Of a stretch of DNA of 64,000 bases, positions 1-9,041 are shown piece after piece. The DNA lies in NCBI RefSeq assembly GCF_000020605.1, contig NC_012781.1:2667501-2731500 (forward strand). Direction: 5' to 3'. Made by a program: the position numbers and the translations under genes. A model generated the notes under the pieces. The model worked only from the letters and a program-made list of their open reading frames with translations, was not told the origin of the DNA and made no database searches. This DNA is from Agathobacter rectalis ATCC 33656 (GTDB lineage Bacteria > Bacillota > Clostridia > Lachnospirales > Lachnospiraceae). How positions within the stretch are numbered: the first letter of the stretch is position 1; every line of letters begins with the position of its first letter.

Positions 1-1278
1 CTCAACAGGGCGCACTGATATCTCAGGATCCAAAAGTCCCGTCGGTCTGATAATCTGCTCCGCACGAAGCAGCTCATGCTCATTCTCATACTTATTAGGA
101 GTGGCTGAGACAAAGAGCATCTGGTCTATTTTACCCTCGAACTCCTCAAAATTGAGAGGTCTGTTGTCAAGGGCCGAGGGCAGTCTGAAGCCATAATCAA
201 CAAGAGTGGTCTTTCTAGAGCGGTCACCCGCATACATACCGCCTATCTGTGGAATCGTGATATGTGACTCATCCACGATTATGAGAAAATCATCCGGGAA
301 GAAATCTATGAGTGTCATAGGAGGCTCCCCCGGCTTTGCAAAGTTCAGATGCCTCGTATAGTTCTCAATTCCTGAGCAGAAGCCTGTCTCCCTCATCATC
401 TCTATGTCAAAATTAGTCCTCTCTGCTATTCGCTGAGCCTCTATGAGCTTGTCCTCGCCTTTAAAATACTTCACACGCTCATCAAGCTCTTTCTCTATAT
501 TGAGGCAGGCCTCATTTATCTTCTCCTGCGAAACTACATAGTGGGATGCAGGGAAAATCATCGTGTGCTCAAGCGAGCACTTTACCTCGCCGGTCAGCAC
601 ATCAACCTCTACTATCCGATCTATCTCATCACCGAAAAACTCAACCCTGATTGCTGTATCATCGGCATTTGCCGGAAATATATCAAGCACATCACCATGC
701 ACTCTGAAGGTGCCTCGGTGAAAATCCATATCATTCCTGGTGTACTGTAAATCTATGAGAGCCCTCGCGAGATCATCCCTGTCCCTCTCTTGCCCCGGGC
801 GCAGCGAAATACTCATGCCTGTCCACTCATCAGGACTTCCAAGTCCGTATATGCAGGAAACCGATGCCACGACAATGACATCCTTTCGCTCTGTGAGTGC
901 TGCCGTGGCTGAAAGCCTGAGCTTATCTATCTCATCATTTACAGAGGAATCCTTGGCTATGTACGTATCAGACTGCGGCACATATGCCTCAGGCTGGTAA
1001 TAGTCGTAGTAGGAAACAAAATACTCTACTGCATTCTCAGGGAAAAACTCCTTCATCTCACCATAGAGCTGCCCCGCCAGTGTCTTATTGTGCGATATGA
1101 TAAGTGTAGGCTTATTGAGTGCTGCAATGACATTGGCCATGGTAAAGGTCTTGCCGGAGCCTGTAACTCCAAGTAAGGTTTCAAACTGGTTGCCCTCCTT
1201 AAAGCCCTTCACAAGCTGCTCTATCGCCTGTGGCTGGTCGCCGGTCGGCTTGTATTTTGAATGCAGTTTAAATTCCAT
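1..1278 (-). CDS. uvrB: UvrABC excinuclease subunit B (UvrB), N-terminal 426 residues, cut by window edge
   Basis: This is the damage-verifying helicase-like subunit of nucleotide excision repair. The frame is open from the left edge to an ATG at 1276-1278, so the gene runs off the window and only the N-terminal 426 of the usual ~660 residues are visible. The start [19 protein letters not shown] is typical of UvrB. A Walker A motif [10 protein letters not shown] lies near residue 40 and is followed by the Tyr-rich beta-hairpin [15 protein letters not shown], which UvrB inserts between DNA strands. The DEAD-type box shows as IIVDESH near residue 340, and the motif LFVSATPN comes later. An AGGAGG ribosome site lies upstream at about 1288-1293. 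The gene stands alone, with secA behind it on the same strand. Identity is very secure. Confidence 0.97.
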   Translation of the reverse strand, partial: MEFKLHSKYKPTGDQPQAIEQLVKGFKEGNQFETLLGVTGSGKTFTMANVIAALNKPTLIISHNKTLAGQLYGEMKEFFPENAVEYFVSYYDYYQPEAYVPQSDTYIAKDSSVNDEIDKLRLSATAALTERKDVIVVASVSCIYGLGSPDEWTGMSISLRPGQERDRDDLARALIDLQYTRNDMDFHRGTFRVHGDVLDIFPANADDTAIRVEFFGDEIDRIVEVDVLTGEVKCSLEHTMIFPASHYVVSQEKINEACLNIEKELDERVKYFKGEDKLIEAQRIAERTNFDIEMMRETGFCSGIENYTRHLNFAKPGEPPMTLIDFFPDDFLIIVDESHITIPQIGGMYAGDRSRKTTLVDYGFRLPSALDNRPLNFEEFEGKIDQMLFVSATPNKYENEHELLRAEQIIRPTGLLDPEISVRPVE

Positions 1279-1438
1279 AACGCACGCTTCCTCCAAAAAA
1301 TCTTAAATACTGCTTTTGTAAAATTATAAAAAGACAAAGTCAATCATTTATAGTATGCACTTACGTGCTTTATTTTACTACAAAAAATCGACTCTGTCCA
1401 CAATTTTCAGAACATTCGTTCTTGTTTATTTATTTTAT

Positions 1439-1476
1439 GTTACTGTTCACACCTAACAGTGTGACCAGCAACGATT
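1439..1476. repeat. 38-bp dispersed hairpin repeat, copy 1
   Basis: The stretch contains TTCACAC-CTAACA-GTGTGA, a 6-bp stem with a 6-nt loop, inside the longer string GTTACTGTTCACA...GCAACGATT. A second copy with two mismatches lies at 4936-4973 and a diverged one at 29911-29944. This copy begins about 15 bp past the secA stop, so it could act in 3' end formation, but it has no clear T-run. Confidence 0.7.
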
Positions 1477-1491
1477 ACAGCCATTTAAAAT

Positions 1492-4062
1492 TTACTTCAC
1501 ACGTCCACAGCACTGCTTATATTTCTTGCCACTGCCGCATGGACATGGGTCATTCGGATATACCTTGGCTGCTGCACGGCGCTTTGGTGCATTCTGTGCT
1601 GACTCATCCTTGTTTGTGCCCGAAATCTTTGCAACCTGCTCTCGCTCAACCTTCTGCTCAACCTGTACATGATACAGCAGTCTGACAGTATCCTCCTGGA
1701 TAGCTGAAATCATGTCGTCAAACATATCAAAGCCTGCCATCTTGTACTCTACGATTGGATCTTTCTGTCCATAAGCCTGTAAGCCGATTCCCTGACGAAG
1801 CTGTGCCATATCATCGATGTGATCCATCCACTTTCTGTCGATTACACGAAGAAGCACGACACGCTCAATCTCTCTGAACTGCTCAGGCTCAGGGAATTCT
1901 GTCTCCTTCTGCTCATAAAGCATGACGGCCTTTTCCTTTAAGTACTGCTTAAGCTGCTTTGCATTCTTGATTGACTCAATATCCTCTTTTGTAATCGGAT
2001 CAAGAGGAATGACCGGAAGCACAAGCTCGTTGAGCTCTACAAGATCCCAGTCAGCTCTGTCAATTTCCTCGGAAATACATCTGTCGACAGACTTCTCAAC
2101 CTGCTCCTGAACCATCTTAAGGATAGCATCACGCATGTTGTCACCGTTAAGCACCTTCATACGCTCGCTGTAGATAATCTCTCTCTGGTCATTGTCCACC
2201 TGGTCATACTCGAGAAGATTTTTACGAATACCAAAGTTGTTGGCCTCGATTTTCTCCTGAGCCTTCTCGATAGCAGATGTGAGCATCTTATGCTGGATCT
2301 GCTCGCCCTCCGGTACTCCGAGAGCATTGAAAACGCCCATCAGACGCTCCGAACCGAAAAGTCTCATGAGGTCATCCTCGAGTGAGATGAAGAACTGTGA
2401 CTCACCCGGATCTCCCTGACGTCCTGCACGTCCACGGAGCTGATTGTCTATACGTCTTGACTCATGGCGTTCTGTACCGATAATCTTAAGACCTCCGGCA
2501 GCCTTTGCCTCATCGTCAAGCTTAATATCGGTACCACGGCCTGCCATGTTGGTTGCTATTGTAACTGCACCGTGCTGTCCTGCAAGTGCAACAATCTCTG
2601 CCTCTTTCTCATGGAACTTGGCATTTAATACTGTGTGAGGGATTCCCTCTCTCTTGAGCATGCCGCTCAAAAGCTCTGATGTCTCGATGGTAATTGTACC
2701 TACAAGAACAGGCTGTCCCTTTTCATGTGCCTCTTTAACCGCATCCACAACTGCCTTGAACTTTTCCTTTTTGGTAGCGTATACAGCATCCTGTAAATCA
2801 ATACGCGCTACCGGCTTATTTGTAGGTATCTCGACAACATCCATGCCATAGATATCACGGAACTCTTTTTCCTCTGTGAGAGCTGTACCTGTCATACCGG
2901 CCTTCTTGTCAAACTTGTTGAAGAAGTTCTGGAATGTGATTGTGGCAAGGGTCTTGCTCTCTCTCTTAACCTTTACATGCTCCTTTGCCTCGATAGCCTG
3001 ATGCAGTCCGTCCGAATAACGGCGTCCAGGCATGATACGTCCGGTAAACTCATCTACGATAAGCACCTCATCATCCTTTACCACATAGTCCTGATCTTTG
3101 AACATGAGGTTGTGCGCACGAAGCGCAAGTATGATATTGTGCTGGATTTCAAGATTCTCCGGATCTGCAAGGTTCTCGATATGGAAGAACTGTTCTACCT
3201 TTTTCACACCATCCTGTGTAAGGTTTACGACCTTGTCCTTCTCATTTACGATGAAATCACCTGTCTCGTCCTGGACAATGCCCATGATGGCATCCATCTT
3301 TGAATACTCAGGAACATCCTCACCACGCTTCATCTGTGTAGCCAGGATATCGCATGCCTCGTAAAGTCTTGTCGACTTGCCACTCTGTCCTGAAATGATA
3401 AGAGGTGTACGTGCCTCATCGATAAGCACTGAATCGACCTCATCGATGATAGCATAGTGGAGACCTCTCTGAACAAGCTGTTCCTTGTAGATAACCATAT
3501 TGTCACGCAGGTAATCAAATCCAAGCTCATTGTTTGTGATATATGTAATATCACAGCCGTAAGCCTCCCTGCGCTCGTCATTGTCCATGCCGCCAAGTAC
3601 CACGCCGACCTTAAGCCCTAAGAACTCATGAACCTGTCCCATCCACTCAGCATCACGCTTTGCAAGGTAATCATTGACTGTGACAATACACACACCCTTG
3701 CCCTCAAGTGCATTAAGGTATGCAGGAAGTGTAGAAACAAGTGTCTTACCTTCACCGGTTCGCATCTCTGCAATACGTCCCTGATGCAAAATAATACCAC
3801 CGATTATCTGTACTCTATAATGTTCCATGCCAAGCACACGCTTAGCAGCCTCTCTTACTGTAGCAAATGCCTCCGGAAGAATATCATCAAGTGTTGCTCC
3901 GTCCTCCAGACGCTTTTTAAACTCCCTTGTCTTATCCTTTAATTCTTCATCGGAAAGCTTTCCCATTGCTTCCTTATATGACTCAACCTTGTCAGCAATC
4001 GGGTAAATTCTCTTAAGCTCTCTCTCGCTGTGAGAACCAAAGATTTTTGAAAATGCGCTCAT
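1492..4062 (-). CDS. secA: Preprotein translocase ATPase SecA
   Basis: SecA is the motor ATPase that drives unfolded preproteins through the SecYEG channel at the membrane. The 856-residue product is full length for the family. Visible parts are the N-terminal helicase domain with Walker A ([11 protein letters not shown], about residue 100) and DEAD-like box ([15 protein letters not shown]), the preprotein cross-linking region, the second helicase domain ([18 protein letters not shown]), and a C-terminal zinc-binding tail [13 protein letters not shown]. The tail Cys motif is the SecB/ribosome-binding element in other bacteria. GGAGAAAAAT precedes the ATG at 4060-4062. A good sigma-A promoter lies at 4114-4142, and the gene appears monocistronic. 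Confidence 0.98.
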   Translation of the reverse strand: MSAFSKIFGSHSERELKRIYPIADKVESYKEAMGKLSDEELKDKTREFKKRLEDGATLDDILPEAFATVREAAKRVLGMEHYRVQIIGGIILHQGRIAEMRTGEGKTLVSTLPAYLNALEGKGVCIVTVNDYLAKRDAEWMGQVHEFLGLKVGVVLGGMDNDERREAYGCDITYITNNELGFDYLRDNMVIYKEQLVQRGLHYAIIDEVDSVLIDEARTPLIISGQSGKSTRLYEACDILATQMKRGEDVPEYSKMDAIMGIVQDETGDFIVNEKDKVVNLTQDGVKKVEQFFHIENLADPENLEIQHNIILALRAHNLMFKDQDYVVKDDEVLIVDEFTGRIMPGRRYSDGLHQAIEAKEHVKVKRESKTLATITFQNFFNKFDKKAGMTGTALTEEKEFRDIYGMDVVEIPTNKPVARIDLQDAVYATKKEKFKAVVDAVKEAHEKGQPVLVGTITIETSELLSGMLKREGIPHTVLNAKFHEKEAEIVALAGQHGAVTIATNMAGRGTDIKLDDEAKAAGGLKIIGTERHESRRIDNQLRGRAGRQGDPGESQFFISLEDDLMRLFGSERLMGVFNALGVPEGEQIQHKMLTSAIEKAQEKIEANNFGIRKNLLEYDQVDNDQREIIYSERMKVLNGDNMRDAILKMVQEQVEKSVDRCISEEIDRADWDLVELNELVLPVIPLDPITKEDIESIKNAKQLKQYLKEKAVMLYEQKETEFPEPEQFREIERVVLLRVIDRKWMDHIDDMAQLRQGIGLQAYGQKDPIVEYKMAGFDMFDDMISAIQEDTVRLLYHVQVEQKVEREQVAKISGTNKDESAQNAPKRRAAAKVYPNDPCPCGSGKKYKQCCGRVK

Positions 4063-4113
4063 ATTTTTCTCCTATAACTTCAAATTGCCCTTGTACAGGC
4101 TCACAATAGTGTT

Positions 4114-4142
4114 ATTGTAACACTTTGAGGATGATTGCACAA
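4114..4142 (-). promoter_or_regulatory. Sigma-A-type promoter of secA
   Basis: On the minus strand TTGTGC (4137-4142) and TACAAT (4114-4119) are separated by exactly 17 bp. They lie about 50 bp upstream of the secA start codon. The -10 box overlaps a small inverted repeat (AGTGTTACAATAACACT). Confidence 0.6.
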
Positions 4143-4210
4143 CCTAAAGGGATGAATGTTTTGTAAACATTTTATAAAAATATTTGCGGGAGTGTTGAGC
4201 TTTAATGGGG

Positions 4211-4420
4211 GCTTCGCGCGGGAAGGCTGTGCGGTCCGGGGGAGCACACATTATATTCCTCATAAAAAATATGAAGTCAGCCACGGCTTTTTGCCTGGAC
4301 AGGCTGTGTTTTAGTGATAGTGCTTCATGCTATTTGAGTTTATGGAACGCCGTGGCAGTTCATATTTTTTATTCTGAACACACTGTGTACTTCCCGGATC
4401 CACTTTGTTGTGCGCGAAGC
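4211..4420. repeat. Long imperfect palindromic element A (~210 bp)
   Basis: The two arms, about 4211-4287 and 4349-4420, are imperfect reverse complements. The matching blocks in order are GCTTCGCGC, TCCGGG, ATAAAAAATATGAA and GCCACGGC, each found inverted in the other arm in mirrored order, with a loop of about 60 nt. It lies in the 510-bp gap between secA and the TSCPD gene. An open frame of 78 codons across it is a by-product of the palindrome. It could be a MITE-like element or a transcribed structured RNA; nothing in the sequence decides. Confidence 0.75.
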
Positions 4421-4443
4421 ATGACAGAATTATTTTTTTAATT

Positions 4444-4472
4444 CAAAAGCTCTCCCTATGGGAGAGCTTTTG
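4444..4472 (-). terminator. Rho-independent terminator, downstream of the TSCPD gene
   Basis: The perfect stem AAAAGCTCTCC / GGAGAGCTTTT has a 4-nt loop (CTAT on the plus strand, 4455-4458). On the minus strand it ends in TTTTG and is the first hairpin after the stop at 4573. The flanking A/T runs would also allow termination on the plus strand. Confidence 0.75.
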
Positions 4473-4572
4473 GCGCTACATGTTTGCATGTATTTATTAT
4501 GTTTTTAATGTTATATAGCTTTTAAATACATATATCACTATATAAGGTTTACATATGGAATTTCCTATTTTA

Positions 4573-4827
4573 TTATTTCTGGGCTTCATATGCTTCGCGG
4601 CATGCTTTTGCAAGCTGGTCACCGCAGGATGTATTCTTAAATCCACATTTAATTCCACCGATTTTTTCCTCTACCTGGGCTACTGTGAGTCCTTCAACGA
4701 GCTTTGGGATAGCCTTAAGATTTCCGTTGCAGCCTCCTGTAAACTTTACGTTATGTACTACATCGCCATCGAGGTCAAGCTCAATCTGTGTTGAACAGGT
4801 TCCTTTTGTTTTGTAAATATATGACAT
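4573..4827 (-). CDS. TSCPD-domain small protein (TIGR03905 type)
   Basis: This 84-residue protein belongs to the small TSCPD family, whose founding members are C-terminal domains of vitamin B12-dependent ribonucleotide reductases. Stand-alone copies are common in Clostridia and have no settled function. Conserved features visible here are GTCSTQI near the start, FTGGCNGNL in the middle and the late Cys pair GIKCGFKNTSCGDQL, which probably bind metal or sit in a redox pair (inference). AGGAGGATAAAAT precedes the ATG. The gene is a single-gene unit between two palindromic elements. Confidence 0.85.
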   Translation of the reverse strand: MSYIYKTKGTCSTQIELDLDGDVVHNVKFTGGCNGNLKAIPKLVEGLTVAQVEEKIGGIKCGFKNTSCGDQLAKACREAYEAQK

Positions 4828-4935
4828 ATTTTATCCTCCTGTGTTTTCAATTTTTTGTATACATGATTATAACATATATTTTTACATCTTTCCTCTATTT
4901 TTTTACATTTTCCAACTCAGTTTTTCAATTCAGAA

Positions 4936-4973
4936 GTTACTGTTCACAACTAACAGTGTGACCGGCAACGATT
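4936..4973. repeat. 38-bp dispersed hairpin repeat, copy 2
   Basis: This copy matches 1439-1476 at 36 of 38 positions (A for C in the loop, G for A later). The stem TCACA...TGTGA is kept. Confidence 0.7.
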
Positions 4974-5018
4974 CAGATTCATAAATCTTATTTATTTACT
5001 ATTTACGCCATAACGTAA

Positions 5019-5294
5019 GGGACGATTCGCGCGAGCACCGCGGTGGGCTGCATACACTCCGGAGTCCGCGAATAGCGAAGCTGCTTAGATACTGTCGAAT
5101 TATGCACATGCTACACAGAAATGCCGAGGCATGGACGCCGAGGCAAGGAGAAATCGAGCCATGGATGGCGAGTTTCGACGTTTTCGTCATCCTATGAAAA
5201 CCTACAAAGCATAATTTGCACAGTATCTTGGCTGCGCAGCGTAGCGGACACCAGAGTGTATGCAGCCCGCCGCGGTGCCCGCGTGAATCGTCCC
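5019..5294. repeat. Long palindromic element B (~275 bp), family shared with 47794-48048
   Basis: Arms 5019-5105 and 5209-5294 are reverse complements with only scattered mismatches over about 86 bp. They run from GGGACGATTC at the outer end, through the block GGGCTGCATACACTC, to GAATTATGC at the inner end. The central loop (5106-5208) holds the string GGCATGGACGCCGAGGCAAGG, and that core recurs in inverted orientation in the element at 47.8 kb. The element fills the gap between the TSCPD gene and the dpaB stop, so it would form the 3' end of the dpaAB transcript. Confidence 0.85.
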
Positions 5295-5327
5295 GTACTA
5301 TAATCTCAATAAAGTAATATTCCCTCT

Positions 5328-5906
5328 CTAGAGGATTACCGGCTGGATCTGTCGTCCTGCCATCACTTCATTTATTGTGTCGACAACCTGTTTTCCATCA
5401 CACACGAGTGAATTCGGTTTCTTCACACAGTCATCCTGCCCAAACGGCACAAAATAAATATTTTTCATATTCATCAGCTTTCCGATATTCTTAAAGTTGA
5501 TGCCGAGCGCATCATTTGTGGAAATCCCGATAACAAGCGGTCTGCCGTTTCTCAGATGAGCCTTTGCCGCGAGAAGGACCGGTGTGTCCACTATGCCGTT
5601 TGCAAGCTTTGCCGCTGTGTTGCCGGTGCATGGGTAAATCACCATCACGTCAAACAGCTTTCCCGGACCGACACGCTCTGCCTCCTGCAGCGTCCTGATG
5701 CCCTCATCCCCTGTGATTTCGGAGATAGTATGCATAAAGTCTCCCGCCTTTCCAAAGCGCGTGTTCATCATCTGTGCATTATAGGAATATACAGGTGTCA
5801 CATGTGTGAAGCTATCCACAAGCCGCTTTGCAACATCCTTAGTCTTTTCAAAACTACAGAAGGAGCCTGTAATTCCCATTCCTACGGTGCAATCCGAAAT
5901 AACCAT
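5328..5906 (-). CDS. dpaB: Dipicolinate synthase subunit B
   Basis: Together with DpaA this flavoprotein-fold subunit converts dihydrodipicolinate into dipicolinic acid, the spore-core calcium chelator. The product has 192 residues, usual for SpoVFB. It opens with GMGITGSFCSFEK, the FMN-binding P-loop-like start of the flavoprotein family, and later shows PCTGNTAAKLANG and an ISTNDALG segment typical of the family. The start ATG (5904-5906) sits 25 bp inside dpaA and has its own GGAGGGCTT ribosome site, so the pair is translationally coupled. Dipicolinate genes imply a sporulation pathway, although presence alone does not prove that spores form. Confidence 0.93.
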   Translation of the reverse strand: MVISDCTVGMGITGSFCSFEKTKDVAKRLVDSFTHVTPVYSYNAQMMNTRFGKAGDFMHTISEITGDEGIRTLQEAERVGPGKLFDVMVIYPCTGNTAAKLANGIVDTPVLLAAKAHLRNGRPLVIGISTNDALGINFKNIGKLMNMKNIYFVPFGQDDCVKKPNSLVCDGKQVVDTINEVMAGRQIQPVIL

Positions 5907-6688
5907 AAGCCCTCCGTCATACCTTTTCTTTTCATACAGTCATAAAGTATTTTTGCACCGGTTTTCGGACAGTATATGCCCGGAAGACCGAGCGCATGCG
6001 TACAGTTTATCTGATACCTCTTACAGGCCTCAAAATCACAGCCGCCGGGCTTAGATGCAATGTCTATAATTATCGCATCTTTTTGCAAAATCATGATTAA
6101 ACTTTCATCTATAACCCTATCCGGTACTGTGTTTATGAGAAACAGTGTTTCAAAACAGGCCTTGGCAGGATCATTAAAATCCACCGTTTCATATCCCAGT
6201 TCAGTGGCCTCATGCCTTGCCTGTTTTCTCCTTGCCATCACCATGACATGGGCTCCCATAGCAGAAAAAACGCGGGCAATTGCCTTTCCGCATTTTCCAA
6301 ACCCGCTCACAAGTACCTTTGAGCCGTATATACCATGTATGCTTTTTTGTATTGCTATGGACGCAGTGGCCTCGGCCGTAACAATGGCATTCTGCTCTAT
6401 GACAGTTTCATCTCTCATAAAGTCACAGCCCCTGTCAATGCCGGGAAAGCACTCCGGCATCATTCCGCCCCACACTGCAATATTGTTAATTATTATATTA
6501 TGTTTTAATTTTTCTATATCACTATTTATAAGCTTAAGCTTTGAAAACGGTGTAGGAAACACAATATTCCCAACACGCTCATAATCAATCCCGCCGCTAT
6601 TTCTGCAATCTGTCTGTTCTCCTCCCAGCATATCAGCGAGGTACTTTTGCCTCTGATCCGTAACATATATTATAGTGTCTTTTTGCAT
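5882..6688 (-). CDS. dpaA: Dipicolinate synthase subunit A
   Basis: DpaA is the NAD(P)-binding subunit of dipicolinate synthase, acting in the mother cell during sporulation in known species. The 268-residue product carries a Rossmann GFGKCGKAIARVFSAMG loop near residue 130, followed by a family segment with INTVPDRVID. The late segment IDIASKPGGCDF is characteristic of SpoVFA. It is slightly shorter than the ~300-residue Bacillus protein. It overlaps dpaB and lies downstream of aspartate kinase, but a terminator at 6806-6842 separates it from that gene. No sigma-K promoter could be assigned with confidence. Confidence 0.93.
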   Translation of the reverse strand: MQKDTIIYVTDQRQKYLADMLGGEQTDCRNSGGIDYERVGNIVFPTPFSKLKLINSDIEKLKHNIIINNIAVWGGMMPECFPGIDRGCDFMRDETVIEQNAIVTAEATASIAIQKSIHGIYGSKVLVSGFGKCGKAIARVFSAMGAHVMVMARRKQARHEATELGYETVDFNDPAKACFETLFLINTVPDRVIDESLIMILQKDAIIIDIASKPGGCDFEACKRYQINCTHALGLPGIYCPKTGAKILYDCMKRKGMTEGLWLFRIAP

Positions 6689-6805
6689 AATAACTTCTTC
6701 CTTTCGCTATAATATATGCGCATTTCCAGCTTATGTGAGGGTATTTTGTTTTCTCGCTTAAAGCTTCCTCATAAAGCTTTTTCAAAGCTTTACCTATTCA
6801 AAAAA

Positions 6806-6842
6806 ATACAGAGCCTGGCATATATTCCGCCAAGCCCTGTAT
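6806..6842 (-). terminator. Rho-independent terminator of the aspartate kinase gene
   Basis: On the minus strand the stem ATACAG-GGCTTGGC pairs with GCCAGGCTCTGTAT, followed by a run of seven T. It lies 78 bp past the kinase stop and isolates dpaAB from it. Confidence 0.85.
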
Positions 6843-6919
6843 ATTTTATAAATTCTACATTTAATTTTCAAATTATCCTATTCAATTCCGGTTGCAACGG
6901 ATAATCTCTCTGTAGCTTA

Positions 6920-8239
6920 TTACAGCTGTGTGACAACAAAAATATCGTAGATGGCTTTTATTGCCTTGTCAAAGTCATCATTGCTTACACCGATGATGAT
7001 ATTGAGCTCTGATGAACCCTGATCAATCATGCGCACATTGATATTGGCATGTGCAAGTGCAGAGAAAATCCTGCCGGCTGTACCACGGTTTGACTTCATG
7101 CCACGTCCAACAACAGCGATAAGCGCGAGGTCTGACTCGAGGTCAATGATATCAGGATGAGCAAGTCTTCTGATTGAGCTGATAACCTGCTGCTCCTTGC
7201 CCTCAAACTCTGCCTGATGTACGAATACTGTCATAGTATCGATACCTGATGGCATATGCTCTATAGAGATACCGTTCTCCTCAAACGCCTGGAGAGCCTT
7301 TCTACAGAAGCCCACCTCTGAGTTCATCTTGTCCTTGTCGATATTTACCGCAACAAAGCCCTTCTTTCCGGCGATACCTGTGATGGTATAATCAGGCTTT
7401 TGGCATGTGCTCTCAACGATGAGAGTACCAGGTGCTTCCGGGTCGTTTGTATTTCTGATATTGATTGGGATGCCTGCCTTTCTTACAGGGAAAACAGCAT
7501 CCTCGTGGAGCACTGATGCTCCCATATATGAAAGCTCTCTGAGCTCTCTATAAGTAACAACCTTGATTGGCTGTGGATTGTCGATAATTCTAGGATCAGC
7601 TACGAGACAGCCTGAAACATCTGTCCAGTTCTCGTACATGCTGGCATGACATGCCTTTGACACGATGGAACCAGTGATATCCGAACCACCTCTTGAGAAG
7701 GTGACTACCTTTCCATCAGGTCCTGCTCCGTAAAAGCCCGGAATAACAGCCTTTTCTGTCTGCTCAAGCTTCTTTGAGAGCACCTTGTCTGTCTTTTCCG
7801 CGTCAAAATTGCCATTCTCATCAAAAAAGATGACTGTTGCCGAATCTATAAACTCATATCCGAGATAGTTTGCCATGATGATTCCGTTTAAGTACTCACC
7901 ACGAGAGGCTGCATAATCTGCACCTGCCTTTGCCTTGAAATTCTCAGCGATAATCTTGAACTCCTCATCAAGTGCCAGCTTTAAATGAAGGCCATTTATG
8001 ATTGAATCATATCTGTCCTTGATTTTTCTGAGCATAACCTTGAAATCCTGATCATTCTCAGCCAGATCATAGCATGCATAAAGCATATCTGTTACCTTTG
8101 TGTCTTTGGAATTTCTCTTTCCCGGTGCACTCGGCACAACATATTTTCTTGACTCATCGCTTCTTATGATGTCGCCAACCTTTGTGAACTGCTCTGCACT
8201 GGCGAGCGAGCTGCCGCCAAACTTTACTACCTTTACCAT
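6920..8239 (-). CDS. lysC: Aspartate kinase
   Basis: The enzyme phosphorylates L-aspartate, the first step to lysine, threonine, methionine and (via dihydrodipicolinate) dipicolinic acid. The 439-residue product starts VKVVKFGGSSLA, the kinase substrate/ATP loop, and has the RGGSDITGS motif near residue 185. Two ACT regulatory domains follow (from about 310 and 385), so feedback control by an amino acid is expected. It is monofunctional, with no homoserine dehydrogenase domain. The gene lies upstream of dpaA-dpaB, echoing the Bacillus order in which an aspartokinase gene sits with spoVF. No lysine riboswitch is possible in the 74-bp leader. Confidence 0.93.
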   Translation of the reverse strand: MVKVVKFGGSSLASAEQFTKVGDIIRSDESRKYVVPSAPGKRNSKDTKVTDMLYACYDLAENDQDFKVMLRKIKDRYDSIINGLHLKLALDEEFKIIAENFKAKAGADYAASRGEYLNGIIMANYLGYEFIDSATVIFFDENGNFDAEKTDKVLSKKLEQTEKAVIPGFYGAGPDGKVVTFSRGGSDITGSIVSKACHASMYENWTDVSGCLVADPRIIDNPQPIKVVTYRELRELSYMGASVLHEDAVFPVRKAGIPINIRNTNDPEAPGTLIVESTCQKPDYTITGIAGKKGFVAVNIDKDKMNSEVGFCRKALQAFEENGISIEHMPSGIDTMTVFVHQAEFEGKEQQVISSIRRLAHPDIIDLESDLALIAVVGRGMKSNRGTAGRIFSALAHANINVRMIDQGSSELNIIIGVSNDDFDKAIKAIYDIFVVTQL

Positions 8240-8313
8240 TTGTCTGTTTTTCCTCTGCTTCCTATATAAATAACTGTATTAGCCAATATTATACCGCTTT
8301 GATAAATCATTCG

Positions 8314-8799
8314 TCAATACTCAATATAATCAACATCAAGCTTCATAACATCGTGTTCTTTGTCAAATGTGATGATACCGTATGATGGCATGCAGCCCCA
8401 CAGCGGTGCACCGATGCTTCCCGGATTCATCATCGCAAGACCATTGTGCTTATCATAAAACAGCTTGTGTGTATGTCCAAAGAGCGCCAGGTCTGCCCCG
8501 ACTTCCTTCGCATGAAGCTCCAGATGCATATATGACATCTTTACTCCATATGTATGTCCATGGCACATGAGTACCTTATAGCCGTCGATATCAATAAGTC
8601 TCTCTGTATCTCCCCGTGAAAAATCACAGTTTCCCGGCACATTGACCATGGTTATATGAGGAAACTCTCTCCTAAGGGCATCCGCATCCACAACGCAGTC
8701 TCCCAGATGAAGTATCATATCAGGCTCCTCTCTTTTGACTGCCCGAATCATATTTCCCACATTACCATGTGAATCACTCAGTACCAAAACTCTCTTCAT
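8314..8799 (-). CDS. YfcE/MJ0936-type metallophosphoesterase
   Basis: This is a small calcineurin-fold phosphodiesterase of 161 residues. Metal ligands are seen in order: DSHGN (N-terminal), LGDCVVD, GNCD, CHGHTYG and FGHTH. I start it at the ATG of MKRVLVLSDSHG (8797-8799) because AGGAGAG lies 6 nt upstream. The longer frame would begin inside the adjacent repeat element. The natural substrate is unknown; relatives cleave model phosphodiesters and cyclic nucleotides. The aspartate kinase gene lies 74 bp downstream, so cotranscription is possible. Confidence 0.9.
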   Translation of the reverse strand: MKRVLVLSDSHGNVGNMIRAVKREEPDMILHLGDCVVDADALRREFPHITMVNVPGNCDFSRGDTERLIDIDGYKVLMCHGHTYGVKMSYMHLELHAKEVGADLALFGHTHKLFYDKHNGLAMMNPGSIGAPLWGCMPSYGIITFDKEHDVMKLDVDYIEY

Positions 8800-8837
8800 G
8801 CGCGTCTCTCCTATATCTTGTTTTACGTATCCATCCA

Positions 8838-8925
8838 GAGCCACCTTGAGAACAAGAAAATCTGCCGCTTACATGCGAGCATGACGCATCAGCTTTTTTT
8901 GTTCTCAATGGTTCTGAATAGTTAC
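8838..8925. repeat. Palindromic hairpin repeat, copy 1 (family with 18153-18235)
   Basis: The segment is an imperfect palindrome: GAGCCACCTTGAGAACAA at one end matches inverted TTGTTCTCAATGGTTC at the other. Its centre holds CATGACGCATCAGC. The copy at 18.2 kb shares GAGCCACCTT, the GCTGATGCGTCATGC centre (inverted orientation relative to this copy) and the trailing TGGTT...ATAGTTA. It sits directly upstream of the phosphoesterase gene. Confidence 0.75.
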
Positions 8926-8985
8926 CTTTTTTATATATTATCATAAGTTTTCCGCGTGTAAAATATTTTTTTCTTTATATACGCA

Positions 8986-9026
8986 AAAAAGCTCCATGCC
9001 GACTTCATTGTCAGCCCGGAGCTTTT
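8986..9026 (-). terminator. Rho-independent terminator of the small Cys-rich gene
   Basis: The outer stem AAAAGCTCC / GGAGCTTTT and inner GAC/GTC pairing are followed on the minus strand by TTTTTTGCG. It starts 15 bp past the stop at 9042. Confidence 0.7.
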
Positions 9027-9041
9027 AATCTTTAATTTTAA

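Noticed and set aside
4205-4441. 78-codon plus-strand ORF over palindrome A
   Set aside because: No ribosome site, and the frame is a by-product of the inverted repeat and its GC-rich arm.
4999-5303. Short ORFs on both strands through palindrome B
   Set aside because: The mirrored frames are explained by the palindrome; no starts with ribosome sites.
8240-8313. Lysine riboswitch in front of aspartate kinase
   Set aside because: The 74-bp leader is too short, and no conserved lysine-riboswitch core is visible.
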